A stretch of DNA of 64,000 nucleotides from the NCBI GenBank assembly GCA_019055375.1, contig JAHQIW010000274.1:186001-250000 (forward strand), given 5' to 3'. Origin of the DNA: Parelaphostrongylus tenuis. Its lineage: Eukaryota; Nematoda; Chromadorea; Rhabditida; Metastrongylidae. Of this stretch, positions 25,313 to 38,058 are shown piece after piece (within the stretch, counting starts at the first letter, position 1; the number at the start of each line of letters is the position of its first letter). The notes under the pieces are model-generated. The model saw nothing but the letters and a program-made list of their open reading frames with translations, searched no databases and was not told the origin of the DNA. The position numbers and the translations under genes were made by a program.

Positions 25313-25570
25313 GAAAACACTTGAAAAGAAAGGTATGATATAGTAATGATACCAGCCAAGAGCAATCGAGTGTACGACACTGTGTGTTTGGCGATAAATT
25401 CACTGGACATAGATTGTAAAATATTTTGTTGTCGCCTGCTCTTACTATAGGGAACTGAGCAGCCCGACAAGATTGGCAAAAGACAAGAAGGATTTCGCCC
25501 GACTGGTGAGACTATCAATGTTGAAACACGTGTATCGCGCTCCATAAGTCAGCCCTTATAAAGGACCACA
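25313..25570 (-). repeat. Dispersed repeat R, copy 1
   Basis: ACCAGCCAAGAGCAATCGAG, AAACACGTGTAT and GGACCACATGAC are shared in order and spacing with 37722-37972. A - strand frame stays open in both copies (78 and 114 codons), but the peptides agree only in short stretches, so coding is doubtful. Confidence 0.55.
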
Positions 25571-25989
25571 TGACGTGCGTGATGATTATCTGACAAATTT
25601 TATATTAACTTCGGCACTATGGTATTGACCAAACCGACGGCAGCCTCCACTTGATCGACTTAGAAAAGCAGATAGGAGGATATGCAAAAATTAAAGATTT
25701 ATCATGTTTGCCGACTCGAGGGTGAATGTCGTGGTTATTGTTGGATTAGCACAAATAGCAGTACAAGTGTGGGCTGACATTATGGTGACACCGCCTTCTT
25801 CAGAGCCTGGACGTACTCCGTATCACATCAACAGTAACAACTAGCAACCTCGCGTCGGCTGAAAGAGATAAAACTAATTATTTCGCAATCGTTTTTTGCT
25901 GTATTTCATCGTTAATGTGAATTGGCAGAAGACTTTCAGGTGCTGCGTTTGATAGTGTTCAAACAGCGTATTCAATTTTTTTCGCACTT

Positions 25990-26240
25990 TATTTAATCCG
26001 TCATTATAGTTTTTTTCACTGTCCGGATCCCAGTACTTTTACCATTATATTCGTTTGTCGTCTTCTCCTTAAACAGCGTGGAATACTGGTTGTGCGACTC
26101 TTCTTGCAATCTCAAGATAGTCTTGCTGTGGCATTCCATAAGACATTGTTGTTGACTGCCGGAGAACGGTGAGGGTTGGAGCTCGGCTCCACGTGCGCCT
26201 GGGTGGGCATCATAACCACTCGGCCAGGACGCCCTGTTCG
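25990..26240 (-). mobile_element. tRNA-head SINE-like repeat, family D
   Basis: On the - strand it begins GGCCGAGTGGTTATGATGCC, then CGGCAGTCAACAACAATG, and ends with GGATCCGGACAGTG. This is the copy with the best-preserved A-box-like head. Confidence 0.6.
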
Positions 26241-26609
26241 ATTTTTCAGTGATGTATAGAATACCTGATTAAGTATTGGGGAACCGGATGACAAATCAAT
26301 CCTCTATTTCGTATAACAATAGGAAGAAGTGGTTATTGAAAGGATCCGAGTTGTAATCGTGAATGAAATTTCTCCGCTGTCTTTTTAAGACATGTAACTG
26401 CTTCGTTAGGGCGTCAGAGTGCAATTATTTATCCATGTTTTGTGAATATCGAAACCTCTATAAGCCTTGCAAATGCTGTTCTTATCCTTTGAATCCTCTG
26501 CCATAACTGCTCCTCTCCTCTCTTTTGGACTACTATCTTTTATAAGGCACGCTATTAGTGTACTTCTGATATTGCTACTATTAATCCATGAATGTTATTG
26601 TGCTAACAA

Positions 26610-26789
<180 letters not shown>

Positions 26790-26799
26790 TTTCTTCTCA

Positions 26800-27747
26800 A
26801 TAATATTTTGATGCAACTGCTTTTACACTGAATGCAACTATGGCATAATAGGCTGTGTAGCCATTCATAAGTCCATGCTCAGAGTGCGACTTTGCATGTT
26901 ATCACATATTCAGTACGTTTACTAAATGAAATATTGACTTATTCGCGATAATGTGTATTAGACACTATTATTTGAAAGCCTTTTTCGCTGTAGCAACATT
27001 TTCCACTAAAGTTTTGATAGCCATTTCTCAGCATAATCGATGATTTAAACTGTGTACTTTATATGCGGAAAGGCCTTTTAAGTGCGCTCTAGCAGTTAGC
27101 ATAGAATTACGTTTCACACTCCGGGCGTTTTTTGATAGACTACGACCTGTGCATGGCTTCTATTGGCCATTTGGTACACATATGAAAACATGAATTTTGT
27201 TGATATCGCAACTATGCTTGATTTTAAGAAAAGTCTTCATAGATCTTTGCAAGAACAATAAGAAGATTACATTTCACTGCGGAGTTGTCAGCCTGTTGTT
27301 TGCAATTCATAGCTGGTTTATTTTCGACTATAAAAGAAAAGTGAAAGCCCATACAATTGCGAGTGAATCAATAGGAAACTACGTCAGCTATGAGAAGTTT
27401 TCCCTCCCTAAATTTTTTTAAAAAATATAGCAAATTCTGGGATAAAAGTAAAATGAGAATAAAAATGCAGGGTTGTTGGTGAAATTCAATATAATGCAAA
27501 ATCCCAGCTACTTCGATGATTTAGCAAATGTTATACAATATTTTGTCATCATAGTCACCATTTATCAATGATTGCTCACCGTTTCCGTTTTCAGCAAAGC
27601 AACAGACTTATGGCGAGAACTTTCTTCAAAATTTACCTCTCTTCGGGGCAAAATCTACCCAGCCACTTGAAATTCTAACTGTGTTAAATGGCACTTGCTG
27701 GCAACTACGATAAGATATATCGATGAAAGAGAGGTTATGAGGCGGTG
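26800..27747. other. Intergenic, no gene seen
   Basis: A patch near 26970-27100 (AAAGCCTTTTTCGCTGTAGCA, GAAAGGCCTTTTAAGTGCGC) weakly resembles units of the 22.2-23.4 kb array. The 74-codon ORF at 27197 has no splice or start support. Confidence 0.3.
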
Positions 27748-27845
27748 GCCTTTCTGGTGCAGTGGCATCACACGCCCTCACTATAGGTGAAAGGCGGGTT
27801 CAGTCCTACCTGACGTCGAGTATCTTGCATATCACCAAAGGTTCT
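27748..27845 (+). mobile_element. tRNA-like SINE head, family B
   Basis: CTGGTGCAGTGGCATCAC (A-box-like) and GCGGGTTCAGTCC (B-box-like) are followed by the shared GACGTCGAGTATCTTGCATA. Confidence 0.55.
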
Positions 27846-28825
27846 CAAATGTATCCGATGTATTCATGTATACTTGAAAGTCAAAACTCGAGAGCATACA
27901 ATATAGAAGCATAAGATTTATTTCTGTGTCGCTGTGATCAGTTGATTGCGAGTCATTGGACTTGAAGTAATGGCAATGTATATGCCTTGAGACGGCACTG
28001 TTTCGAACTTATGCGCGCGTACCTACACTATTCTACATCGAATTCTTTGATCTACTATTTAATATCAGAGACGTATTAAGATAATCGTTAGAGGTACCCT
28101 GCAGGCAACACGGGATTGGGCGTTTGCTGCCGTGCTCAGAATAAACTAATCCCCACTCCATCTCCAGTGTCGGCAAACTGACGTTGGACCTGTACCTCTC
28201 TGACAGAATAGAAGAAAAGTTCATACATTGAGAGACTCTCGTTATTCAGTGTAATGACAAGCACAAATAATCAACTCAACGATGCTGCAAATGGGGCTAA
28301 GTGGTGCCGTATTCTTAGGGAATCGATCAACGTCGAAATCTCGCACGTTTAGCAAATGTCATAATGCTCACGCACACATGCACTAATTTGCCACACTAAT
28401 TTGGCAGCACTGTGATAACACTCGAATGAGTTGAGAAATACACGGAAGCTACGATATTCGTCGTCTAAAACAGATAGATTCCACCACTATAACGATGAAA
28501 AAGCCCGAAAATCTACCATTCATAGTTTAACCAGGTCTCATGATGGAACCTGGCTATATAATTGCGAATTTTCCGTTGTCAATGATAGTCATTAAGAGTC
28601 ATGCTCGTCATGCCCTTCAACTGATCACAGCTCATTGCATAAGCCATTCTGCATAGTTCCTCTCTTTTTGAAGCTTGAAAAAATCGACAAAATTTCAGAA
28701 AAAGCATAAATGTTCGAGTGTTCCAAGCCATCTTCAGAACGATCAAACGATGCACTCCCGAGATTTTTTAATTACCCGACATAACGATTGTCTTAAGAAT
28801 TTCTTTACCCGATTTCTTATGGATG

Positions 28826-29000
28826 GGATGACGTAGTGGTTAGTGATGTAAGCAACTATCACTAAGAAAGGTGTACTTTAAACACCTCCCAACGCATACG
28901 TGCAATTACGAGGGAAAGCTTTGCTCGGCCATCTCCAAGATTGCCAAGAGAATCTACATGCTCAGTATTGTACGAATTTCATAAAGGAATTAAGACCCCC
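28826..29000 (+). mobile_element. tRNA-head SINE-like repeat, family C
   Basis: TGACGTAGTGGTTAGTGATG (A-box-like) is followed by CATCTCCAAGATTGCCAAGA and TTTCATAAAGGAATTAAG, in the same order as the 2.9-kb and 48.0-kb copies. Confidence 0.55.
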
Positions 29001-29534
29001 AAGTAGTAGTTGAAATAATATGCTAAATATATGAACAGCTTTGAGGAGATAAATAGGAGGAAGAGAACCGTCGAATACTGGAAGTGCCAAGATCCACAGG
29101 ACAGGCATGATAGTCGGTGCTGTAAACGATGTTACTAGTAAAAATATTTCTGGATAATCGTATCGCTTCTCCACTTGTCAACTATAAGCAGTTGCTGAGA
29201 CACATGTGGACATTGTTTGAAGCTTGTCACATCGTAAATAGATCCGATGAAAATTACGGTGATTCCTCATATAAACATATCCTTAGCTGGGATTTCAAGT
29301 GGCGACAACGTGGTAGACATCATTTGAGCTTCCATCTGAATTATTTGACAGGGTAATGAACAACTGGCGTTATGTATCGGGGTTCTTAACTCAGTAAAAC
29401 TCACTCCAACCAAGGTGAGGCGACAAATCAGGTGGAGAGTGTTCCATTATTTGTTGACCTCCTTCAACTATTGTATTCAATAGAATGGATTTCACTAGAC
29501 AAACGGATATTCGAAAGCATTAGCAAAGAAGTGA

Positions 29535-29640
29535 GCTCAGTGATGTAGTGATAGCACGTGAGAGGTATGGGCGGAACGCGGGTTCAACTCCCTTGAGGTC
29601 GAGTGTCTGCATATCACTCAAAATTCTCAGATGTTCTAAG
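29535..29640 (+). mobile_element. tRNA-like SINE head, family B
   Basis: CAGTGATGTAGTGATAGCAC (A-box-like) and GCGGGTTCAACTC (B-box-like) are followed by GAGGTCGAGTGTCTGCATAT, as in the 27.7-kb copy. Confidence 0.6.
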
Positions 29641-31100
29641 TTTCCTGCCTAGTAAACGACAATACTAACACTTTCTCCATTCAATATACAATCACAACAA
29701 TCAAAAGTGAGGCTGTTAGTTTACTACGAGAGGAGTCAGAGATTTTTGGATCGATTATATTTATGGTTATAGTGCACCAACACCGTCACCTTTCTAATAG
29801 TCTTTTGAGTACAAAAGTAAATACGAGAAATATTTAGCTACTGTCGAAATACAGTGTGTATGCTAGCAGATGATTTAACGATTTGCGGGCTACTCCATGA
29901 AAACAACTCACATTTTCTGTCACATAATTCCACATAGTCATTCAGTAAATTGTAGAGTTACACTTTATTTATGATGCTGTTGTCGACTACATTGAATTCG
30001 ATCGCCTATGCCCAGAACATAGTGATTTGCTGATATATTGGTTCGACGAAGGTAACAAGCAAGAATAGCAGTTAAATAGTAGATGCTCTCATAGGTTTTG
30101 GCACTAGAGAAGTAAACACCGAATTTATTAATATACATGGACTACTGGTAGTTATTCAGTAGATCAAATTTCGGAAATTTGATGCTAGGAATAGTTTTTG
30201 TTGCGGTCTATATAGAGCGCTGTGAAAAGAAAATCACACTTCGCATCTAAAGCAGTTATATCATTGCCTAAATTTTATAGTGGACATATTTGGAAATGTG
30301 AGTTAAAAAAATTCCTACCTATAGAACGAGAGAACAAAGTCTCATCTACAATTCTTGTACAAAAAAGATCTAAAAGCTTAACCGAAAGTGGGGAAAAATT
30401 CAAATATAAGACTGTGTGAGCGGCGATTACAACTATCACCTCAAAAAAGTACGTCAATCGAGAGCGACGCGATTTTCTTTACTCATTCAGTGATTTTTTT
30501 TTATCCTCTTTTCCGGAAAAGTTACTAGTTTTTCGTATAAGAACTGTAAAATCACTCCAAACTTTTAACGTTCTATAGGTCCAAAACTTTCTTTGTTTTA
30601 CATTATCAAATAACCCACTATAAAATTGAAGCGGCGAGCTTACTACTCCAGGTGCAAATCATGATTTTCTTTTTGCTCTAACAATGTTCTATACAGACCA
30701 CTTCAAGAGCCAGTCTTAGCATCAAAATCGGGAAGATTCGGGCTATCGAATAACTTATAAGAAGACTTCCTATTTGTTTCGCCTTCTTGCGATAGTCGTC
30801 CATGGTGGTGGTTTGATTTGAGCATGGCGAATGGCGCGAGTTTCACACCGTGGTGCGTAGTATCGGCAGCTGCAATGCAGATGATTAATTGTTTTTTCAT
30901 TACCAGTTTCAACTATAATGAAATAATTTCCTGGAAATATACCTAATGGTTTACACTCGATCAAGCTCGTACATATGCTTATTTCCTAACATAATGGTAA
31001 TACTTGTAAGGTTTTCATGTACAGCAGATATTTTCTATTTTCCTAATTGCTTACCACCTGACTGAACATCAAGGGAATCACATTCTAGTGATGTTACTCA
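29641..31100. other. Intergenic, no supported gene
   Basis: Short ORFs (65 codons at 30222 +, 64-69 codons at 30703-30964 -) lack splice sites and recognisable motifs. No repeat family was matched. Confidence 0.3.
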
Positions 31101-31213
31101 GGTAAAATAGAAGGTCGACATTTCGCTCAAGAGATTCAAGAGCTAAGAGCGAGCCTATGCCGCTCCAGAGCCTGTCGATCTAATCGTGTCGTCCTTCCTC
31201 AAGATAGTAAAAA

Positions 31214-31545
31214 ATGCTTCTATACAAAACATTTGATGTTGGTTCCGTCCTTAGAGCAGGCAAAGCAATTCGACAGCATTGGGTGGCGCTCGAGTTACTT
31301 GATGATCGACGAAATAAGCGGTGCAGGTAATTATATTCTTTATTTGCTTAAGTATTGCTTTTTTTTTCTTCTCACAAGCAACATTCGTCTATAATTATCT
31401 TTAGAATAAGCCATTTTTCTCTGTACTTTGGTTATGCTTGATTTTTCTTTATCATTTTCCGTTTTCGTGCATATTCTCAGATACTGTTACAATCAAGCGA
31501 CATTGACTCACAGGCGTGTATTACCAGCACGTCAATATGTACTGT
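31214..31545 (+). CDS. Candidate two-exon coding fragment, unknown
   Basis: Exon a, 31214-31326, starts at ATG (MLLYKTFDVGSVLRAG to RRNKRC) and ends at CAG|GTAATT. Exon b, 31481-31545, follows ATATTCTCAG and reads YCYNQATLTHRRVLPARQ to T|GTATGT. Phases agree (2 then 1). A rival frame is open through 31101-31326, so the frame is not certain. The basic segment with Cys-x-x-Cys could be zinc-binding, but no family was recognised. The next exon would have to lie beyond an M2 MITE. Confidence 0.28.
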
Positions 31546-31654
31546 GTATGTTTCTTAGTAGTTTTATCTCTTCCTTATGGTTCTTCATAAAGTTTATCTA
31601 GTTTTTTGTAGACTTTTTTCTAGTACTTATCTTTTATAACTTTGTAGATTATCT

Positions 31655-32170
31655 GTGAGAATTTTCAAATCCTTACTGAGGTTGATACGTCAAAGCCATA
31701 CGTACATTTCGGCGGTGTCGCCCGCTTCATCAGTGGTCAACGCTCCACACTGAATCCTACTTTATAGAAGTGATGGGAAGACGTTACTCTTGGTGATAGC
31801 ACATGATATTGTGCTTTCGCCATTTTTTTCGGTTGATGGATTACGGCTAGTAGTGGATATGTAAAATCCATCTCATCGACTGTTCTCAAATCTCTCTACA
31901 AATATTCAATATAGTCTGTGAGAATGTTTTGAAGCCTGAGGTTGATACATTAGATGGTTGGATTTCTGCATATTCACTACCAGCCATAATCCACCGGCTG
32001 CAAAATTTGTGGTAACACAATATTACAAGTTATCATCGTAACGTCTCCTCGTCTCTGATATAAAGAAGGGTTTAGTGCGGCGAGTCTGGCACTGATGAAG
32101 CAGGCGATACCGCCGAAACGAACGTATGTCAGTGACGTACCAACCTCGAAAAGGCTAAAGCTTTCTCACA
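31655..32170. mobile_element. MITE-like element, family M2
   Basis: GAGGTTGATACGTCAAAGCC, ACGTACATTTCGGCGGTGTC and GCCCGCTTCATCAG on the left are matched in reverse complement by CTGATGAAGCAGGCGATACC, GCCGAAACGAACGTATG and GACGTACCAACCTC on the right. It appears to hold two overlapping half units. Relatives are at 42610-43075, 44268-44505 and 12250-12490. No ORF is present. Confidence 0.65.
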
Positions 32171-32604
32171 ATTTATACAGACTTTTTTATTCTCAAGTTT
32201 TCATATACCAAAGCCGTAATCTAGCACAGTATTACTGATTCCACCTACCACCAAGGCCACGGCAAGAATAGGTTGGTATAGTTGACTTGCTGAAGGTTTG
32301 AATTAGTGACGAAAACCTTAACCTTTCAAAGTTATCCATGCAATTTCTATCAAAAACAAACATGTGGAGATATGATACTTTTCGAGAAAGACAATACTCA
32401 GCATGTATATAGCTCGAGAGGTCTCAGGGAGATTTTTCCTAAATTTCACCTTCGCTTTCCTATATTCAATAGCAGTCATAAGCTATTAGTGCATTTATCT
32501 TCATAAATTTTGCGAAGAAAAAACTTACTGGACAAACGTTTTATAATTTTGTGACTGAATATTTCAAAATTTGTAGTATTTTTACTGCATTTTTTGCGGT
32601 GTTA

Positions 32605-32730
32605 TAATAATTCATATATTCCAAAGAGAATTGAGTGTTGAGCAAGAACACGGACTCAAGGGAGAATTGAACCCGCGTTTCATCCTATCCGAGGACGCGT
32701 GCTCTACCACTACACCTGTCAAAGGTTCAT
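32605..32730 (-). mobile_element. tRNA-like SINE head, family B
   Basis: On the - strand GTGTAGTGGTAGAGCACGCG (A-box-like) and GCGGGTTCAATTCTC (B-box-like) are followed by the same CTCAACACTCAATTCTC tail as the 3.8-kb copy. Confidence 0.55.
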
Positions 32731-32854
32731 GGCTGATAGCTAACATAGAGATGTTGAAGAATGAGATTAATCAAATTGGATCTATCTATTTGTCGAATCT
32801 TTAGCTTAATAATGAGTTTCCACAGTCATCTACTGCCGTCATACATCTCACGTA

Positions 32855-33220
32855 GTGCTCCGAATGTTCAGTCATTCTCATCGTATTCATCGCAGGATCT
32901 CCACGATCTTTTTCCTCCTTCTCTTCCTCCTTTCCCTCCTCCTCCTCGTCGTTCCCTCTCAGTCTATTTCGAATTTACTCGCGTTCCGGTTGTTCCCCAT
33001 CGGCATTCCGTTTGTGTCGTGGGTTGTGTCGTTGTCTGTTCCACTGCTCAACGCTCTTATCGCTAATGCCAAACCACTTTCTCTGACGATTTTTTCCATC
33101 AATTTTTCTCTTTTCACCCTCATCGTTTCGCTAGACTTCTTCATCTCATTGACGTTCAACTCTGTTTCTCTTATCTCTCGTCTATCCAGTAAGCCTGTCA
33201 CCTTCCCCTTTTTCTAGAAT
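32855..33220 (-). other. Strand-asymmetric pyrimidine-rich (+) / purine-rich (-) tract, possible exon or UTR
   Basis: The + strand is C/T-rich, so several frames are open on both strands at once. A - strand frame of 80 codons (32959-33201, with ALAIRALSSGTDN) could be part of the gene ending at 33607 or its 3' region. The + strand ORFs (Leu/Ser/Phe-rich) are probably artefacts of composition. A similar tract occurs at 56000-56500, and the opposite strand bias at 59040-59560. Confidence 0.3.
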
Positions 33221-33593
33221 GCTCACTTAAGAAATTTTCTCATAATTTCTCATTTCATACGCAGACATAATGATGGAGGTTTAATGAAAATTCCGTCCAA
33301 TTTTTCAAAATTTTTCCAGCATAATTAAATCGAATTTGCGCAGCTTTTACTCTCTTTCGTCTCTTCTCTGGAACTTTCAACAATTCCTTTTCTCGAATTC
33401 TTTTCTTGTTCTTATTTATGACTTTTTTTCTGGATCAATAACTCAGCGCTCGATATTTCTGATAATCATTTCGTCTTTCGTTCACAAAAAAAATCGCACC
33501 TCAATCTCAAACAAACTTCTACGCCGCCCACGCATGTAGCAATGCGGCGCTCATTTCTCATCATTTTGGCCCGTTTTTGTTGAAAATCATCTT

Positions 33594-33599
33594 TTTATT
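33594..33599 (-). terminator. AATAAA polyadenylation signal of the small CCC-motif gene
   Basis: A canonical AATAAA on the - strand about 8 nt after the predicted TAA. Such a short 3' UTR is unusual but possible in nematodes. Confidence 0.4.
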
Positions 33600-33606
33600 A
33601 CTTTCG

Positions 33607-34275
33607 TTACATTCCCATGATTTCATCGCTTGTCTCGAATTTATTACTGAGTTCATCATTAATTTCTGTCAATTCACATCGCAAAACTTTTCCTCTAACT
33701 GGTTCCTTCCTTCGTTCATTGGCCTCTGTGACTGAATGTTGAACTGATGACATTTCGGCAACGTTTATTTCAATGACAAAAAGGGAAATCTCGCGTCAAG
33801 TGCCTATACTTACGTTGTATTATTCTTTTATTGAGAAAATTTATCTGAAATTAGAGAACTCTTGGTTGACTATGCTCGACAATACGAGTAACGATCAGTA
33901 TTCAACCTGACCAAATTCAAATCTCTCAAAATTTGACTACGCGAAATTATCAAACCACTTCAATCATTCGATACTGGTTAAACAAGAATTATTTTTTCAA
34001 AAGTTCCAACGAATCCAAGTCACGCTGCGTTCCCACGGCGTTACAAGAGTCACTTTTTGACCCTTGCGAACCAGAGCTGATTTACTTACGTGTAGATTTC
34101 TTCTAGAACAACAGCAACCTCCCCAACAAGGAAGGTTTAGGTGAACTTTTTTAGCGAAACATATAGAAGATAACCCTAGAGTTTGTTGACCTCGCTGGAT
34201 GAATAAGTTTCCCGTTGACAAATGATATAATAATATGATCAATAAGCACGAAAAGTTAGTTCCAATAATAAGCAT
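33607..34275 (-). CDS. Small secreted or membrane protein with a CWGGCCC motif, 113 aa, three exons
   Basis: Exons on the - strand: 34275-34090, 33844-33814 and 33731-33607. Introns are GT-AG with strong donors (CAC|GTAAGT and C|GTAAGT) and TTTCAG or ATTCAG acceptors. Lengths sum to 342 nt with phases 0 and 1, ending in TAA. Residues 1-21 (MLIIGTNFSCLLIILLYHLS) look like a signal peptide or anchor. A Cys-rich knot follows at residues 49-57 (PCWGGCCCS), and the C-terminal third is charged (TEANERRKEPVRGK, later DELSNKFETSDE). AATAAA lies at 33599-33594, about 8 nt after the stop. A possible acceptor, GTTCACTAACAG, lies about 55 nt before the ATG. I do not recognise the family. It could be a secreted peptide or part of a longer gene. 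Confidence 0.5.
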
Positions 34276-34827
34276 AATAGTGAGCAAACTTGAGAGAGAT
34301 AGTTTTTCTTCTATAACCTGTTAGTGAACAAAATAATTCTATTGTCTTCCGTACCACCTCTAGCCTGAGAATTGTCTCTTTTAGCAATTGCCATGCTGCT
34401 CGATCATTTCCAACAAACTCATTTGAAAACACTAAAGGAAATTGAAAGAATGGATAACAGAGTTAAGGGCAAGAGATGGATCCATTAATCTCATTTTTCT
34501 GATCAAAAAATGTATTTGAAAATTATATAACTTTCAAGATCTATAAGTTTCATGAATTCTGTGCACGACACATCTTCCCTCTTTACAGATATAGATTTTT
34601 TTTACTGAGAAGAAAAGAAAAAAGACCTCTTAAATAGACCATTGGTATATGAAATAGATATGGGTGAATAAAGTAATTTGTATATTCAAATGGGATCCTG
34701 CATCTGTTACTAGTGTAAAGTCCTTTTCCTTGGGGAAAAGAATTGATTCCAGCAAGTTATGCCTTCTTGAGTGCTGGAGGCATTTTTAGAATCTCATTTT
34801 GTTTATTCATCAGTCGAGCTAGTTGTT

Positions 34828-35121
34828 AAAGGATAAAGCTTTCGTCGTTGATCAATCCTATAGGGATGCGTCATACAATCGTATTCAATTTTTAACTTCG
34901 TTTAAGATGACTGAATGCATATCTGGTCTTTATAATGACTCGCGGTGGTCTCCCGCTATACCGAGTCAGCACTGCTTATCCTCCCAGACAAGTGTGAGAC
35001 TAGTCGTACCGATTTACCGACGCCAGAGGGATGGATGACTTGGTTGGCCATAAACGCGAGATCGAACCATAGTCCTCGTGTACGTCACAGAGCACCTCTA
35101 ACCACTGTGCCATATGCGCTC
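34828..35121 (-). mobile_element. tRNA-derived SINE, family A
   Basis: On the - strand the element starts ATGGCACAGTGGTTAGAGGT (A box), then GGTTCGATCTC (B box), then a 230-bp body ending GATTGATCAACGACGAAAGC and CTTTATCC. Copies: 52819-53116 (-), 58037-58318 (-) and 58713-59000 (+). Confidence 0.75.
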
Positions 35122-35867
35122 GGATTAGTTATATTTATGCACTATTGCATTTATTTCTACACGTACTTATGTGATAATACTCCACAAATTGTGTGTCTCC
35201 AATCTCATTCTTCACATCTCCAATCTCCAGTCCAATCAATCACAGACAAATCTCCATAACTCCCTTTATTGGGTTTCCGATTTGACTTTTGAGGGATCTT
35301 TGTCAAGAATGTCGTTGAATGTTAGTTAGGTTAGTCCTCCAAGGAATCTGAGATATTACTACTGCAACTTCTTAGTTCTTTATCATAAGCGACTGCGGTA
35401 TTAGTGGATCAGGAAGAGCTCATTTCGAACAAGTCTGGCACCTCGTCGTCGATTCCGTCCGGAAGTTCGCCAGTCTGTAAGGCTCCAGACAAGATCGGGC
35501 CAGACTCCACAGTGCGTTGTACTGCATCAGTAACTTGTCCTCCTTGAACAATGAGTTATCATTTTTTTAGACGCCATTATCATCTAAGATTATGCCTAAC
35601 TGAGCAGGCTCAAACATGCTTCTTTTCGAGTTACTTCCGAAATCTGTCTACGTAAAAAGACGCGTTCATTTTCTATAGCGCGACTTAACCCATATTGGTA
35701 AAAATTTTGCCGAATAAATCAAAAATATTGAAAATCAACAAATCTAAACTAACCTTTTGTGCTATTTATAATTAGTATTTCTCCTTGTTGTCTATTCATA
35801 GATGTGATTTAAAAGAAATCATTTTGTAATGGAGAAGATAATGGGTTCGACGTGTTTGTTGATAGTG

Positions 35868-36400
35868 TCCTCATATCTCGCAGTATTACCACCATCATCA
35901 TCTCACCATCGCCACCTCTTCTTGGTCACCCTGCCATCGTCGCCATTCTATCATCATCAAGTCATTGTCATGTTATTAGCGCCATCGCAGTCATCATAAC
36001 CACCATCACCAGTGCGACATCGCCAACCTTCTATCACCACCTTGCTACCGTTATTTTCATGACGATCAGCATTGTAGCCATAGTCGTCCTACCATCACCA
36101 ACTGCGCCATCATTACTACCATTATATACTCACCATCGCCAGTCCTCCATAGTCACCCTGCCATCTTCGCCATCTCATTACCGTCAAATCATTGTCGTGT
36201 TATTAGCGTCACCGCACATCACCATCATAGCTACCATCACCAGTCCAACGTCCGTCCATCCATCTCCACCCTGCTACGGCCACCTTCCATCATAATCATA
36301 GAAATTTTCGTCCTACCATCTCCATCTCCTATCGTTGTCGAACCATCATCACCCTCATTCAGCACCTCCACTGCCACTCTCCGCTATTCTTTCGATGCTT
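35868..36400. repeat. CAT/ACC-rich minisatellite with a period of about 227 bp
   Basis: The sequence is dominated by CATCACCATC-like triplets. Two long units begin at CACCATCGCC (35904 and 36131) and share GGTCACCCTGCCATC, GTCATTGTCATGTTATTAGCG and CCATCACCAGT in order. The 147-codon + strand ORF is a consequence of this composition. Confidence 0.7.
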
Positions 36401-36757
36401 CACAGTTGTCGAAAAATCAAAAAATGCGTCATTGCTTTTGTTCTCCTTATTGATACTATATCAACTCCCTTATAACATATTCACACCAAGTCAATTTATT
36501 ATTCAGTTTTTTCCTTCGTAGAATCAATTAAGCTTCTTACACCATCTCAATTCTCAGTTTTTTTTTTGCTGTTTGCTTGTGTTTCTCCATTAAAACAAAT
36601 TCATCTCCTGTGCAAAGTAAATGACAGTTTTTCTTGTCGTGGAAATGCCACATAGACTTACTTAATGACCACTGAATAGAGAGCATTAATTTACATAACT
36701 ATCTCTCTTATACTTCCTCTAATACAATGAAGTTGATAATGAAATTCGTTGTGCTAA

Positions 36758-36995
36758 CGTTTCAGCGTCTTCGCCTTCTTAAAAGCCCATGATCTGAGTG
36801 AATTGTCCATGATCGTTAGTCCTCATTGTAAATCTTCGCCTTCGTTGTCCTTCGAGTTGAAAATTCTTGAGTCGAGCAACGCTCAAATCAAGAAATTCTT
36901 TCGACGATGCCCCTTAACAACTGCCTACAATCGATTGGAATCATCGACTCCGAAGGAGGTGAAAACGTCGAAACATTGACCAAATAAGTTTATTA
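36758..36995. mobile_element. MITE-like element, family M1
   Basis: CTAACGTTTCAGCGTCTTCG on the left is matched in reverse complement by GAAGGAGGTGAAAACGTCG on the right. The right half recurs at 52010-52130, with AATCATCGACTCTGAAGAAG. Confidence 0.6.
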
Positions 36996-37656
36996 TCAAC
37001 CTCGTAGTATGGAGGTGATCGAGTGGTTATTAACACAGGCTATCAGGAAGCAAGATGCTTTGCAACACTTTCCTAGAGTCAATCAGTGAATGCTCGATTG
37101 AGTACCTTAGCACGGGTTCTCTCGATATACCAACCAACATCCTACGTCATCTACAAAGAGGAATACTTAGGAACAGCCGAAACAGCACGCTTAATGTTTC
37201 AAGATGTTTATGGAGGATGCACGAAGAAAAGCAAAAATTTTTCATGACCGTCGTAAATAGCTGGACGAGCACGTCTTTTTACAATTTCCACAATAGTCAG
37301 GCTGTGGCTTTTCGTAGAGCGTTTGTAGTTAATTACCGGAAAGTGTTCTGGGTGGGGGTTGGGGGATCAACCCCTCTTGGAGCCGTGCCAAGCATCACTA
37401 CCCACTTGGCCACAAGACTTTAAAAACTTGTGTGGCTGAGGTCTCCCACGATGAAAAATACAGGGCCACCATAGTGAGGCCCATACATTGACATTCGTAC
37501 GGTTTGTCCCGCATGTTTTCTTCGAGTTAAAATAAGCGAACAGCTGAATATGTGATAAGTAATAGTGATGCCAAGATTGAAGAAAGTCTTTTAGATAACA
37601 ATAGCTGCAAAATAGTTATGTATGATGTGATTCTTTCATTATTATTTGAGCATTAT

Positions 37657-38058
37657 TTGAGTTGGCTCAAATAATATGAAAAGATCTATTGAAATTTGAG
37701 CGCTGTCTTGATGCACTCGGGATAAAGGTATAGTATGATAAAAATACCAGCCAAAGAGCAATCGAGTGCGCAATCGCTCTGTGTTAGGTGAAAATTTCGC
37801 TTGACATAGAGTTTGAAAACGTTCGTCTTCGATTACTCTCTGTAAGGGAGCGGAGCTCCCGGGAGAGCTGACTATAAAAATATCGAAAGACGACGGGTTC
37901 TGCCTGACTGACGAGTTTGTAAGGACGAAACACGTGTATTGGGCTGTAAAAGAGCCCTTACCAGACCACATGACAAGTTGGCTCAAATGATAATGAAAGG
38001 ATCTATTGAAATTTGAGCGTGGTCTTAATAAAGCACTCGAAATGAAGGTATAATATGA
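37657..38058 (-). repeat. Dispersed repeat R, copy 2, flanked by about 80-bp direct repeats
   Basis: The core (37722-37972) matches 25313-25570. Both sides carry GTTGGCTCAAAT, ATGAAAAGATCTATTGAAAT (left) or ATGAAAGGATCTATTGAAAT (right), and TTTGAGCG, at 37657-37735 and 37977-38058. This looks like a small terminally repeated element or a local duplication. Confidence 0.55.

Noticed and set aside
35852..36295. 147-codon + strand ORF
   Set aside because: It lies entirely in a CATCACC-type minisatellite, and the composition explains the lack of stops.
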